Source: Bog-756 sp963704615
GTDB lineage: Bacteria; Actinomycetota; Acidimicrobiia; Acidimicrobiales; RAAP-2
Length of the DNA stretch: 64,000 nucleotides
Direction of reading: 5' to 3'
Assembly (NCBI GenBank): GCA_963704615.1
Contig: OY969923.1
Location: 1,054,001 to 1,118,000, forward strand
Shown here: positions 53,872-63,107 of the stretch, piece by piece
Layout of the letters: every line of letters begins with the position of its first letter
Numbering within the stretch: the first letter of the stretch is position 1
Program-made: the position numbers and the translations under genes
The notes under the pieces: model-generated
The model's input: the letters and a program-made list of their open reading frames with translations, nothing else
Told to the model about the DNA's origin: nothing
The model's database searches: none

Positions 53872-54959
53872 GGGCGGTCGTCCTGGTGGGCGGCGAAGGC
53901 ACGCGCCTACGGCCGCTGACCCTGACCGTCCCCAAGCAGATGCTCCCCATCGTGGAGCAGCCGATGATCGAGCGGGTGATCGGCCACCTGGCCGAGCACG
54001 ACGTCGACGAGGCGGTGCTCTCGCTCGGCTACCGCCCTGATGCCTTCATCAACGCTTACCCGTCGGGCACCATTGCCGGAGTGCGATTGTCCTATGCCGT
54101 CGAACCGACGCCGCTCGACACCGCCGGCGCCATCCGCTTCGCGGCGCGACACAGTGAGATCGACGAAACGTTCGTGGTGGTCAACGGGGACGTGCTCACC
54201 GACTCGGACATCTCCGAGCTGATCGCGTTCCATCGCCTCCGGGGCGCCGAGGCCACCATCAGCCTGACCCCGGTCGATGACCCGAGCCGCTTCGGCGTCG
54301 TGGCCACCGATGACGAGGGACGGGTCGAGGCCTTCATCGAGAAGCCGCCCCGGGACGAGGCCCCCACCAATCTGATCAACGCCGGCACCTATGTCCTGGA
54401 GCCGTCGGTGCTCGACCGGATTCCCGAGGACCGCCCGGTGTCGGTCGAGCGTGAGACGTTTCCCGCCCTGGTCGAGGAGCGCACGTTGTTCGCCCTGGGC
54501 TCGGACGCCTACTGGCTGGATGCCGGGACCCCCGACGCCTACCTGCGTGCCCATCGCGACCTCCTCCTCGGCCGGCGACCCGGGATTCCTTCGCCGGGAG
54601 CGGAGTTGGACCCGAGCCTCGGTACGTCGGTGTGGCGCATCGGCGACGTCGACGTGCAGAGCGCCTCGGTGACCCGGTCACTCCTGGGTCGGGGCGCATC
54701 GGTGGGTCCCGATGTGGTGGTCGAGGATTCGGTGATCGGGGCTGGCGCCGTGATCGAAGAGGGCGCCTCGGTGTTGGACTCGGTGCTGCTGGCCGGGGCC
54801 CGGGTGGCATCCAAGGCCACGGTGGAGCGTTCGGTCATCGGTCCCGGGGCCATCGTGGGGCAGCGCTGCGTGATCCACGGCGTGTCGGTGATCGGCGCCG
54901 GTGCGGTGACCGCGTCGGGGACGATCATCGATGGCCTGCGGGTAGATCCCGGAAGCTGA
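53868..54959 (+). CDS. sugar-1-phosphate nucleotidyltransferase (mannose-1-P guanylyltransferase-like)
   Basis: 363 residues. The nucleotidyltransferase domain carries GGEGTRLRPLTLTVPKQMLP near the start, VNGDVLTD and the FIEKPP motif. From about residue 250 there are left-handed beta-helix hexapeptides (VVVEDSVIGAGAVIEEGASV). The KQMLP form is typical of actinobacterial GDP-mannose pyrophosphorylases; a glucose-1-P thymidylyltransferase role (which would fill the missing RmlA) is less likely but possible. It overlaps the preceding gene by 4 bases (GTGA). Confidence 0.85.
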   Translation: MRAVVLVGGEGTRLRPLTLTVPKQMLPIVEQPMIERVIGHLAEHDVDEAVLSLGYRPDAFINAYPSGTIAGVRLSYAVEPTPLDTAGAIRFAARHSEIDETFVVVNGDVLTDSDISELIAFHRLRGAEATISLTPVDDPSRFGVVATDDEGRVEAFIEKPPRDEAPTNLINAGTYVLEPSVLDRIPEDRPVSVERETFPALVEERTLFALGSDAYWLDAGTPDAYLRAHRDLLLGRRPGIPSPGAELDPSLGTSVWRIGDVDVQSASVTRSLLGRGASVGPDVVVEDSVIGAGAVIEEGASVLDSVLLAGARVASKATVERSVIGPGAIVGQRCVIHGVSVIGAGAVTASGTIIDGLRVDPGS

Positions 54960-54961
54960 TC

Positions 54962-55924
54962 ATGCGCATGCTCGTCACCGGTGGAGCCGGTTTCATCGGC
55001 TCGACCCTCGTCGATCGGCTCCTGGCCGAGGGCCACACAGTCGATGTCGTCGACGATCTCTCCACCGGTTCGTTGGCCAACCTGGTGGACGCCCGGGCGG
55101 TGGCCGGACATCAGCTCACCGTTCACCAGATGGACGTGCGCTCGAGCGAATTGGTCGATCTGATGGAGCGTCACCGTCCCGAGGTGGTCTTCCATCTGGC
55201 GGCCCAGGCCGACGTGCGCGTCTCGGTGGCCGATCCGGTGTTCGACGCCGCCGTCAACGTGCTCGGGACGTTGCGGGTCCTCGAAGGGGCGCGCCGGGCC
55301 GAAGCCGGCCGGGTGGTCTTCGCCGCCAGCGGGGGGACCCTCTACGGCGAGCCGGACGTGTCCGAGCTTCCACTCAAGGAATCCCTTCCCCATCACCCAC
55401 TGTCCCCCTACGGGGTGTCGAAGAAGGCGGCCATCGACTACTTGATCGCCTACCGGGAGCTGCACTCGCTGGAATTCGTCGCCTTGGCCCTGGCCAACGT
55501 GTACGGGCCGAGACAGGATCCCCACGGTGAAGCCGGAGTCGTGGCCATCTTCGCCGAGCGACTGGTGAGGGGCCAACCACTCACCGTCTTCGGTGACGGC
55601 GAGCAAACCCGCGACTTCGTCTACGTCGATGACGTGGTCGATGCCTTCGTGCGGGCCGTCACCAAGGGAGGTGGCCTGCTCTGCAACGTCGGTACCGGTC
55701 AGGAGACCTCGGTCAACCAGCTCTACCGCGAGATGGCCGCCCAGGCCGGTGTCGAACCCGTCGTCGAGTACCGTCCTCTCCGCCCCGGGGAGTTGTGGCG
55801 CAGCAGCCTCGACCCGTCGCGGGCGACCATCCAACTCGGGTGGAACCCCTGGACGGAGCTGGGCGCCGGAATGTTGGCCGTGTTGGACTTCGTCAGGCGG
55901 CGACTGACGGCCACCGACGGGTGA
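54962..55924 (+). CDS. NAD-dependent epimerase, UDP-glucose 4-epimerase-like
   Basis: 320 residues: TGGAGFIGSTLVDRL, FHLAAQADVRVSVADP, SGGTLYGE, Tyr-x3-Lys in SPYGVSKKA, and NVYGPRQDPHGEAGVVAIF. This is the bacterial GalE-like/WbpP-like group that interconverts nucleotide sugars. It follows the nucleotidyltransferase gene by two bases and is the last gene of the operon beginning at ugd. A small GTGCC/GGCAC hairpin follows at 55936-55950. Confidence 0.87.
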   Translation: MRMLVTGGAGFIGSTLVDRLLAEGHTVDVVDDLSTGSLANLVDARAVAGHQLTVHQMDVRSSELVDLMERHRPEVVFHLAAQADVRVSVADPVFDAAVNVLGTLRVLEGARRAEAGRVVFAASGGTLYGEPDVSELPLKESLPHHPLSPYGVSKKAAIDYLIAYRELHSLEFVALALANVYGPRQDPHGEAGVVAIFAERLVRGQPLTVFGDGEQTRDFVYVDDVVDAFVRAVTKGGGLLCNVGTGQETSVNQLYREMAAQAGVEPVVEYRPLRPGELWRSSLDPSRATIQLGWNPWTELGAGMLAVLDFVRRRLTATDG

Positions 55925-55950
55925 AGGCCGGCCGGGTGCCCCTGAGGCAC

Positions 55951-55956
55951 TAGTCT
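55951..55956 (+). promoter_or_regulatory. candidate -10 box of the DEAD-box helicase gene
   Basis: TAGTCT; start of transcription near 55963 would give a leader of about 76 bases, unlike the leaderless genes here. Confidence 0.45.
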
Positions 55957-55982
55957 TGGGGTCGTCCTGGTGCGCTGACTCG

Positions 55983-56026
55983 GCGGCAGGCCACCCTCCG
56001 GCACCGAACGGTGCCCTTCCTGCCGC
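55983..56026 (+). promoter_or_regulatory. two-tier hairpin in the leader of the DEAD-box helicase gene
   Basis: The outer stem pairs GCGGCAGG (55983-55990) with CCTGCCGC (56019-56026), eight perfect pairs. The inner stem pairs GGCACC (56000-56005) with GGTGCC (56010-56015) around a GAAC loop. The structure ends 12 bases before the ATG, and there is no clear ribosome binding site. It may regulate translation of the helicase, possibly by autoregulation or temperature. Confidence 0.6.
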
Positions 56027-56038
56027 ACGAAAGCACCC

Positions 56039-57613
56039 ATGCCCCCCCTCCAGCCTTCCTTCGCCTCCCTCGGCGTGCCCACTGACATCGTCGCCGCTCT
56101 GGGGCGGAAGTCGATCACCGAGCCGTTCCCCATCCAGGCCGCCACCATCCCCGATGCCCTGGGAGGCCGGGACGTGTGCGGGAAGGCCCCCACCGGGTCG
56201 GGCAAGACGCTGGCCTTCGGCATCGGGGCGGTGGCCCGACTCAGCGGCAAGCCGTCCCGCCCCAAGCACCCCCGAGTGCTGGTGCTCACGCCGACCCGCG
56301 AGCTGGCCGCTCAGGTGGCCACCGAGCTGCGGGCGCTGGCCACGCCGCGCCATCTCCGGGTGGAAGCCTTCTACGGGGGCGTCGGTTATGGTCCCCAGCT
56401 CAAAGCACTGTCGCGTGGGGTCGACGTTGCCGTGGCCTGCCCCGGCCGCCTGCGTGATCTCCTCGAGCGAGGGAGCATCTTCCTCGACTCCATCGAGATC
56501 GTGGTCATCGACGAAGCCGATCGGATGGCCGACATGGGATTCCTCCCCGACGTCCGTCGGCTGCTCGACCTGACCCCGGAATGCCGGCAGACCCTTCTCT
56601 TCTCCGCCACGCTGGACGGTGACATCGACGTGCTGGTCCGGCGTTACCAGCACGATCCGGCTCGGCACGAGCTCGAAGCCGACGAGGACGACATCAACGC
56701 CGCCGTCCACCTGTTCTGGAAGGTCGCCTCCGCCGACCGAGTGGACAGGACGGCCGAGGTGGCCGCGGCATCGGGACCGACCATCGTGTTCTGCCGGACC
56801 AAGCACGGCACCGATCGGATTGCCCGCCAGCTCGGTCAGCGCGGCGTGCGGGCCGCGGCGATCCACGGCGATCGGAGCCAGAAGCAACGCGATCGGGCGC
56901 TCGACTCGTTCATCCGCGGTGCGGTCGATGCCCTGGTGGCCACCGACGTGGCCGCCCGCGGCATCCACGTGGACGGCGTGAACGCGGTGGTCCACTTCGA
57001 CCCGCCGGCGGACTCCAAGGACTATGTCCACCGGTCGGGACGCACGGCACGGGCCGGGGCCACCGGGGTGGTGGTGAGCCTGGTGACACCGGACAAGGCG
57101 GCCGTGGTCAAGCGGATCCAACGCGACCTCGGGCTGACCGTGGGAACGACGTCCTTCGACATCGCCGCCGTCTCCGCCGTCATCGGTGCACCGCCACAAC
57201 GCCGCCCGAGCGACCCGACGAGCACGGCGGCGCCAGCCGACGACCGGCGCCGCTCGCGACCGGGCGGCCGCGACGGGACCTCTCGACCAAGCCGGACGGA
57301 GAAATACCGCCGGCCCGCTGATGGCGAGGGAACACCCGGCAAGGCGACACGGACCCGGCGGGTCAAGGGTCGAACCGGCGACGACCCGGCCGGGCGCGAC
57401 GCCTCCTCGGGTCAGAAGAGGGGCGGAGGCAAGGTCGGGGGGACCGGTTCCGGCCGGAAGAAGACCGGTTCTCGCCATGGCGCCGTCCACGGCCGCGCCG
57501 GCGGAGACGGACACGCCGCTGGTGGGCGGGGCCGCCGCCGGCGCCCCCCGGTCGGTGCCACCGGGCGCTCGGGCGGCTCGAAGAGCTCGGGCGGCTCGGC
57601 CCGCGGCCGCTGA
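56039..57613 (+). CDS. DEAD-box ATP-dependent RNA helicase with basic tail
   Basis: 524 residues. Helicase motifs in order: GKAPTGSGKT, PTRELAAQ, ACPGRL, IDEADRMADMGF, FSATLDGDID, ATDVAARGIHVDGV and YVHRSGRTARAG. The last 150 residues are Arg/Lys/Gly-rich and disordered, typical of an RNA-binding tail. It unwinds RNA in ribosome assembly or cold adaptation. It is placed between glycan genes and cofE/cofD with its own leader, so it is probably separately regulated. ATG 56039 has no good Shine-Dalgarno. Confidence 0.92.
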   Translation: MPPLQPSFASLGVPTDIVAALGRKSITEPFPIQAATIPDALGGRDVCGKAPTGSGKTLAFGIGAVARLSGKPSRPKHPRVLVLTPTRELAAQVATELRALATPRHLRVEAFYGGVGYGPQLKALSRGVDVAVACPGRLRDLLERGSIFLDSIEIVVIDEADRMADMGFLPDVRRLLDLTPECRQTLLFSATLDGDIDVLVRRYQHDPARHELEADEDDINAAVHLFWKVASADRVDRTAEVAAASGPTIVFCRTKHGTDRIARQLGQRGVRAAAIHGDRSQKQRDRALDSFIRGAVDALVATDVAARGIHVDGVNAVVHFDPPADSKDYVHRSGRTARAGATGVVVSLVTPDKAAVVKRIQRDLGLTVGTTSFDIAAVSAVIGAPPQRRPSDPTSTAAPADDRRRSRPGGRDGTSRPSRTEKYRRPADGEGTPGKATRTRRVKGRTGDDPAGRDASSGQKRGGGKVGGTGSGRKKTGSRHGAVHGRAGGDGHAAGGRGRRRRPPVGATGRSGGSKSSGGSARGR

Positions 57614-57751
57614 TCGGCTCGACGGGAAGGGTCGGGCCAAGGTCGCTCTCGGGGGCTCGGACCGCCGCCGGGCCTGGAGCCCCAGAACTGTCGACCACTC
57701 GATGGTTCGGACAAGCGACGGCAGAAGAGGCGAGGCGGCCGTGCCGCCGGT

Positions 57752-58486
57752 TCAGCGGAACAGATCCTCGCCCGGGGGCCGGACGATCTCGGCGGCCACC
57801 GACGCCGGGCGCAGCCATCGGGGGTCCACGCCGCGCACGACGGCCGCGGGGATGCCCCGGTCCTTGCCCATCACCAACTCGGCGGCTCCCGCCAGTTCGT
57901 CGGCCACGCACACCTCGGTGGCGTCGAGCACCCGGCCGTTGGCGTCCCGGGAGCCGCGCAGATCCACGATGCCGGCCACACCGGCGATGCCGATGGCCAC
58001 GTCGGTGACCCCCTGTCGCCAGGTTCGGCCGAAGGTGTCGGAAATGACAACACCCACCGACACCCGATACCGGTGCTCGAGTGCTTCCCGGATGCGCCGA
58101 GCCGACCGGTCCGGGTCGAGGGGTAGGAGTGCTGCGGTGCCGGCGTCCACGTTGGAGAGGTCCACCCCGGCGTTGGCGCACACGAAGCCGTGACGGGTCT
58201 CGGTGATCAGCAGATCCCCGCGGCGGCGCAGGATCCGCACCGACTCCCGCTCGACCAGCGCTCGCTTGGCATCAGGGTCGTCGATGTCGATCGCCACCAG
58301 ACGCCCCTCCGACTTGGAGACCACCTTCTGTGTGACGACCAGGACGTCGTCGTCGATGAGTCCGACCGGTTCCCCCCCCGACCCTGCCTTCCCGACACCG
58401 AGGGCGTCGGCTACCAGATCGGCGAGATCGTCGCCGGGGGCGACCTCGCCCAACCCGGCGACGGGAAAGATGGTCAGCCCGGCCAC
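57752..58486 (-). CDS. cofE: coenzyme F420-0:L-glutamate ligase
   Basis: 244 residues. DDDVLVVTQKVVSKSEGR, LITETRHGFVCANAGVDLSN, LPLDPDRSARRIRE and VVISDTFGRTWRQGVTDVAIG are the CofE/FbiB N-domain motifs. It adds glutamates to F420-0 using GTP. It is not fused to the C-terminal nitroreductase domain found in mycobacterial FbiB, so it should make the glutamyl tail but not reduce dehydro-F420. GTG 58486 has GGAGG close upstream and overlaps the end of cofD by 13 bases. Confidence 0.92.
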   Translation of the reverse strand: MAGLTIFPVAGLGEVAPGDDLADLVADALGVGKAGSGGEPVGLIDDDVLVVTQKVVSKSEGRLVAIDIDDPDAKRALVERESVRILRRRGDLLITETRHGFVCANAGVDLSNVDAGTAALLPLDPDRSARRIREALEHRYRVSVGVVISDTFGRTWRQGVTDVAIGIAGVAGIVDLRGSRDANGRVLDATEVCVADELAGAAELVMGKDRGIPAAVVRGVDPRWLRPASVAAEIVRPPGEDLFR

Positions 58487-59415
58487 CGCACCTCCACCGC
58501 CTCGAGCACGGCCCGGGCCAGGTCCGCCGACCGGTCGAGGCTGGACATGATGGCGGGCGCGATCACGCAGCGAACCCCCTCGGCCTCCACCGCGCCGGCC
58601 AGTTCGGCGTCGGCTTCGTCGATGACAAGAGTGCCCATCCACGAGGCATACCACTTGGCCACTCCGGCCACGGACGACTCGAACCCCATCTCCCGCATCA
58701 GCCGGTCAGCCGGTCCCTTGAGGGCGGCTCCCGCCACGATCGGCGAAACCCCCACCACCCGGTCACGGCGGCGCCGCAGGTGGTCGAGGACTCCGGGCAC
58801 GGCCAGCAGCGGGTCGATCGAGACCACCGGATTGGACGGGCACACCACCACGGCCTCGGCGCCGTCGAGCGCCTCCAGCACACCGGGCCCAGGGCGAGCC
58901 TGGGGCGCGCCCTCGAAGCGGACACTGGCCGCGGCGACCGCGTGGCCAAGGCGCACGAAGTAGTCCTGGAAGCCGACCTCGTCTCCGTCGAGCAGTTGCA
59001 CGCGGGTGCGCAGGCGGTCATCGGTGACCGGCAGCAAGGCCACACCGACCCCGAAGGCGCGGGCCAGCTCGCCGGTGACCTCGCCCAGGGAGGCGCCCTC
59101 GCCCAGGCGCTGGGTCCGGTAGCAGTGGGTGGCCAGGTCCTGGTCCCCGAGATTGAACCAGGTGATCCCGCCGAGGCGCCGGAGAGAGTCCATGACCGTC
59201 CAGGTCTCACCGTCCAGCCCCCACCCGGTGTCGGGGTTGATGGCGTCGGCCAGGGTGTACATGACCGTGTCCAGATCCGGTGAGATGTGCAGGCCGTGGA
59301 GCTCGATGTCGTCGCCGGTGTTGACGATGGCGGTGATCTCGCCCGGTGGGACCACCTCGATCATCCCCCGCAGCAGCCGGGCGGCGCCGACACCACCGGC
59401 CAGTGCGGTGATCAC
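58474..59415 (-). CDS. cofD: 2-phospho-L-lactate / phosphoenolpyruvate transferase (CofD/FbiA)
   Basis: 313 residues. It starts VITALAGGVGAARLLRGM, with the NTGDD motif, then LGDQDLATHCYRTQRLGEG, CPSNPVVSIDPLL and VVGVSPIVAG. It transfers the phospho-lactyl or PEP-derived group to the deazaflavin Fo to make (dehydro)F420-0. GTG 59415 is the only start that gives this family N-terminus; the frame extends upstream but is non-coding. It is divergent from the GT4 cluster and coupled to cofE. Confidence 0.93.
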   Translation of the reverse strand: MITALAGGVGAARLLRGMIEVVPPGEITAIVNTGDDIELHGLHISPDLDTVMYTLADAINPDTGWGLDGETWTVMDSLRRLGGITWFNLGDQDLATHCYRTQRLGEGASLGEVTGELARAFGVGVALLPVTDDRLRTRVQLLDGDEVGFQDYFVRLGHAVAAASVRFEGAPQARPGPGVLEALDGAEAVVVCPSNPVVSIDPLLAVPGVLDHLRRRRDRVVGVSPIVAGAALKGPADRLMREMGFESSVAGVAKWYASWMGTLVIDEADAELAGAVEAEGVRCVIAPAIMSSLDRSADLARAVLEAVEVRWPG

Positions 59416-59566
59416 CGAGACCCGGTGCAGGCCGGAGTGCGACGGCCCCGAGCGCGACGGGCCGCTGAGGCTCGGCTCGAACCCCGGGCATGGCAGCGCA
59501 TCGGGGCAGGATAGCGGCCACCTGGTGTGTCGCCGACCTGCAGCGTTGCTGTGCAAGGCTCCGTAC

Positions 59567-60781
59567 GTGCCGCCGGAGCGATCTGCCACCTCCGACCTCG
59601 GCCGGCTCTCCGTCGCCTTCGATGCCACCCCATTGCTCGGTCGGCCCACCGGTGTCGGCGCCTTCTGCGCCGGCGCACTGGCCGGGCTCGCCGCCGATCC
59701 CGCCATCGAGCTGTCCGCTTTCGCCGTGAGCTGGCGACGTCGCCGGGGGATCCGGGGGCTGGTGCCCACCGGCGTCTCCACCCGGCAGCGGGCCATGCCG
59801 GCGAGACCGCTGCACGCGGCGTGGGGTCGCTTCTCCCGGCCCCCCGTCGAATGGTTCGTCGGCCCCTGCGACATCGTGCACGGGTCCAATTTCGTGGTGC
59901 CGCCGACCGCCCGAGCCGCTCGGGTGGTGACCGTGCACGATCTCACCGTCGTGCTCTATCCGCAGACGGCTGACCCGGCCACGTCCAGGTTTCCGGACCT
60001 GGTCCGGCGAGCGGTCGCCGAGGGGGCGTGGGTGCACACGCCTTCCCGCTTCGTAGCCGATCAGGTGATCGCCGAAATGGGGATCGATCGGGATCGGGTC
60101 CGGGCCGTCCATCACGGGATACCACCGCTGCCGGTCGGCGGGCCGGCGCCGACAGGTCGGCCCTTTCCCTTGCCGGAGGGTTGCCGTCGCTACGTGTTGG
60201 CGGTGGGGACCGTCGAGCCCCGCAAGGATTATCCGTTGCTGGTGTCGGCCTTCGGTCCGGTGTCCGCCGACCATCCCGACGTCGCTCTGGTGGTGGTCGG
60301 CAGTGACGGGTGGGGGGCTGACCGCTTCCGCGCCGCGGTCGAGGCCTCGCCGGCCCGGGCGCGGATCGTCCGTCTGGGCTACCTCGACGACCGCGATCTG
60401 GCCGGGGCGTTGCGACACGCTGCGGTCCTGGCCTATCCCTCGCGGTACGAGGGGTTCGGATTCCCTCCTCTGCAGGCGATGGCGGCCGGAGTCCCGGTGG
60501 TGACCACGGCGACGGGCGCCATCCCCGAGGTGGTCGGCGACGGGGCCGCCCTGGTGAGCCCGGGCGACGGCGACGGCCTGGCCGCCGCCCTCAGCCGTCT
60601 CCTGGAGGGCGGGAGCGAGGTCGACGCCCTGGTTGAGCGGGGCCGGACGAGGAGCGCCGCTTTCAGCTGGGAGGCCTGTGCCGCCGGCTTGGCCGAGCTC
60701 TATGCCGACGCCCGATCGTCGGCCCGGTCGTCGGCCCGGTCCCCCGGGTCGGCTCCCCATCCCCTCGGACGGAAGCCGTGA
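59567..60781 (+). CDS. GT4 glycosyltransferase (first of three in tandem)
   Basis: 404 residues, GT-B fold. The N-terminal domain starts SVAFDATPLLGRPTGVGAF; the C-terminal domain has AVGTVEPRKDYPLLVSAF and the EX7E-type region PSRYEGFGFPPLQAMAAGVP. It should transfer a sugar from a nucleotide donor, retaining configuration. GTG 59567 was chosen; a TTG at 59546 is possible. Near the end, ARSSARSSARS is encoded by a 12-base tandem repeat. It overlaps the next GT by 4 bases. Confidence 0.88.
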   Translation: MPPERSATSDLGRLSVAFDATPLLGRPTGVGAFCAGALAGLAADPAIELSAFAVSWRRRRGIRGLVPTGVSTRQRAMPARPLHAAWGRFSRPPVEWFVGPCDIVHGSNFVVPPTARAARVVTVHDLTVVLYPQTADPATSRFPDLVRRAVAEGAWVHTPSRFVADQVIAEMGIDRDRVRAVHHGIPPLPVGGPAPTGRPFPLPEGCRRYVLAVGTVEPRKDYPLLVSAFGPVSADHPDVALVVVGSDGWGADRFRAAVEASPARARIVRLGYLDDRDLAGALRHAAVLAYPSRYEGFGFPPLQAMAAGVPVVTTATGAIPEVVGDGAALVSPGDGDGLAAALSRLLEGGSEVDALVERGRTRSAAFSWEACAAGLAELYADARSSARSSARSPGSAPHPLGRKP

Positions 60782-61896
60782 GCGACCTCCGCCTGCTGAT
60801 GATGGTCGAGCAGCTGGGGCGGACGGCCTCGGGGGGGATCGGGACCTACGTCCGAGGGTTGCTCCAAGGACTCGATTCGCTGGCACCCTGGGAGCACCCC
60901 GAGCTCGAGTTGCTGGCCAGCCGATCCACCGCGGGCCGCGGCAGGTTGAATCTTCCTTCGGGACTCGGCCATTCCGTACGCACCTCGCCCCTCCCCGGGC
61001 CGCTGTTAACCAGGGCCTGGGACCACGGGTTGATCCGAGCGCCGTCGGGGTTCGACGTCGTCCACGCCACCTCGCTGTCCACGCTCGAACCGGGACGGGC
61101 GGCCATGGTGGCCACCGTCCACGACCTGCTGTGGCGCCGGGTCCCCGACGCCTATCCCCGGCGGGGCCGCACCTGGCACGAGGAGGCGCTCCGCCTCGCT
61201 CTGCGTCGTGCCGACCGTTTCGTGGTGCCCGCCGAGGTGGTTGCCGCCGACCTGGCCCAAGCGGGAGCGTCCGAGGACGCCATCACCGTCATCCCCATGG
61301 GCTCCGACCACCTCCCGCCTCCCGACCTGGCGGCGGCGAGCGCCCACCTCGCCCGCGTAGGCATCCGGGGGCCGTTCCTGTTGAGTGTGGGCACTCTCGA
61401 GCCGCGCAAGAACCAGGCTAGGTTGATCGAGGCCTACGGACGCATCCGGCTGTCGCTGCCCGAGCCGTGGCCACTGGTCCTGGTCGGCCCGAGCGGTTGG
61501 GGCGAGAAGGTGACCCCGGCCAAGGGTGTGATCCTGGCCGGGGTGGTGCCGCCGTCCGAGCTGTCGGCGCTGTATGCCATGTCCCGCCTGCTGGCCTACG
61601 TTCCCATCATCGAGGGATTCGGGCTCCCGCCCGTCGAGGCCATGGCCTTCGGGACACCGGTGGTGGCCAGCCCGCTGCCGAGCACCGGCGCGGCGGCGTT
61701 CGAGGTCGACCCGCTCGACGTCGGCTCCATCGCCGAGGGGATCCTCACCGTGGCTACCAGCGAGGTGGATCGGGTTCGGCTCCAGGACCTGGGATTTGCT
61801 CGTTCGGCCGAGTTGACGTGGTCGGCCATCGCCCGCCGGCACGTCACCGTGTGGAACGAGGCACGGCGGTCATCCCCCCGGGTGTCCCGTGGCTGA
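60778..61896 (+). CDS. GT4 glycosyltransferase (second of three in tandem)
   Basis: 372 residues. The N-terminal SGGIGTYVRGLLQGL is the acceptor/donor glycine loop, and the C-terminal half has SVGTLEPRKNQARLIEAYGR, VGPSGWGEK and PIIEGFGLPPVEAMAFGTP. Mannosyltransferase-like members are common in actinobacterial glycan clusters, but the donor is unknown. Coupled to the flanking GTs through 4- and 8-base overlaps. Confidence 0.88.
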   Translation: MSDLRLLMMVEQLGRTASGGIGTYVRGLLQGLDSLAPWEHPELELLASRSTAGRGRLNLPSGLGHSVRTSPLPGPLLTRAWDHGLIRAPSGFDVVHATSLSTLEPGRAAMVATVHDLLWRRVPDAYPRRGRTWHEEALRLALRRADRFVVPAEVVAADLAQAGASEDAITVIPMGSDHLPPPDLAAASAHLARVGIRGPFLLSVGTLEPRKNQARLIEAYGRIRLSLPEPWPLVLVGPSGWGEKVTPAKGVILAGVVPPSELSALYAMSRLLAYVPIIEGFGLPPVEAMAFGTPVVASPLPSTGAAAFEVDPLDVGSIAEGILTVATSEVDRVRLQDLGFARSAELTWSAIARRHVTVWNEARRSSPRVSRG

Positions 61897-63101
61897 ACCT
61901 CGGTTGCGGCTGTCGCTCGATGTCACCGCGGTGCCGTCCCGCCCGGTCGGGGCCGGCCAGTACACACTGGAGCTCGCCGGCGCCCTGGCCAGCCGGGTCG
62001 ACGTCGACCTGGTCCTGATCGGCCGGCGCACCGACGGCTCGCGCTGGCGCTCGGTGGCACCGACAGCTGAGGTGGTGCCGGTCGCACCGGGGGCCCGGCC
62101 GCTGCGGTTGGCGTGGGAGCAGGTGCGCCTGCCCGCTCTGTTGACCAAACAGGCGGTTTCGGTGCACCACGGGCCCCACTACACGATGCCCGAACGGGCA
62201 TCGGTGCCTTCGGTGGTCACCATCCATGACATGAGCTTCTTCGAAGAGGCCCGATGGCACGAGCGCTCGAAGGTCCTGGTCTTCCGTCGGGCCATCGCCG
62301 TGGCCGCCCGCAAGGCGGCGGCCGTGGTCTGTCCGAGCCGGGTCACCGCCGCGCAACTGGCCCGCTGGTGCCGAGTGGAGACCGAGGTGTTCGTGGCCCC
62401 CCACGGCGTCGACACCGGTCGCTTCGGTCCTGAGGAGCCCGAGCCGGGCGCGGACCGCGCCGTCCTGGCCGCGGTGGACCCCCGATTGGCCGACGGTCGT
62501 CCCTTTTTGGTGTTCGTGGGCACGCTCGAGCCCCGCAAGGACATCCCCACACTGGTGCGGGCTTTCGCTCGGATCGCCGGCCACCACCGGGACGCCGTGG
62601 TGGTCCTGGCCGGTGGTGTCGGATGGGGAGCCGACGCGGTGGACCAGGCCGTGGTGGCGTCGGGCGTCGCCTCTCGCATCATCCGCACCGGGTACGTGCC
62701 CGATCCGGTGGTCCCCGCCCTGCTGCGCGGCATCAGCGGGGGCGGTCTACCCGGCCCTGTACGAGGGCTTCGGACTTCCGGCGCTCGAAGCCCTGGCCTG
62801 TGGGGCGCCGCTGATCACGACCTCGGGGACGGCGATGGAGGAAGTGGCGGGGGGAGCCGCTGTGCTGGTCGAGCCGGGCGACGTCGGCGGGCTGGCGGAC
62901 GCCCTCGACGCCCGGTTGGCCCAGCCATCGGCATCGGCACCAGGACGATCCGACCAGGATCAGCGGCAGCGAGGATTCGACATCGTGGCCCGGCACACCT
63001 GGGCGGCCAGCGCGGCGCGGCACATGGAGGCCTACCGGGCTGCTGCCCGCCGCCCCGCCGCCCGCGGAGATGCTGCTCCGGGCACCCAGCCAGTAGGGTG
63101 A
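61889..63101 (+). pseudogene. GT4 glycosyltransferase (third of three), frameshifted in a G run
   Basis: The frame from 61889 encodes a normal GT4 up to RTGYVPDPVVPALLRGIS (about residue 283), including FVGTLEPRKDIPTLVRAF. It then leaves the family. The missing half continues in another frame as AVYPALYEGFGLPALEALACGAP and ends normally at 63101. The break is at GGGGG 62738-62742; removing one G restores one frame of about 403 codons. It may be a real mutation, slippage-controlled expression or a sequence error. Both halves otherwise look under selection, so the damage, if real, is recent. Confidence 0.8.
63094..63099 (+). promoter_or_regulatory. candidate -10 box before the last gene
   Basis: TAGGGT eight bases before GTG 63108, although the gene may also be read from the GT operon. 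Confidence 0.35.
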
Positions 63102-63107
63102 CCCGTC

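Noticed and set aside
54539..57640. 1033-codon open frame opposite the nucleotidyltransferase, epimerase and helicase genes
   Set aside because: It spans three unrelated real genes on the other strand and shows no domain.
60712..60745. 12-base tandem repeat as a mobile or CRISPR-like element
   Set aside because: Only about two copies, inside the coding end of a GT gene; simple low-complexity repeat.
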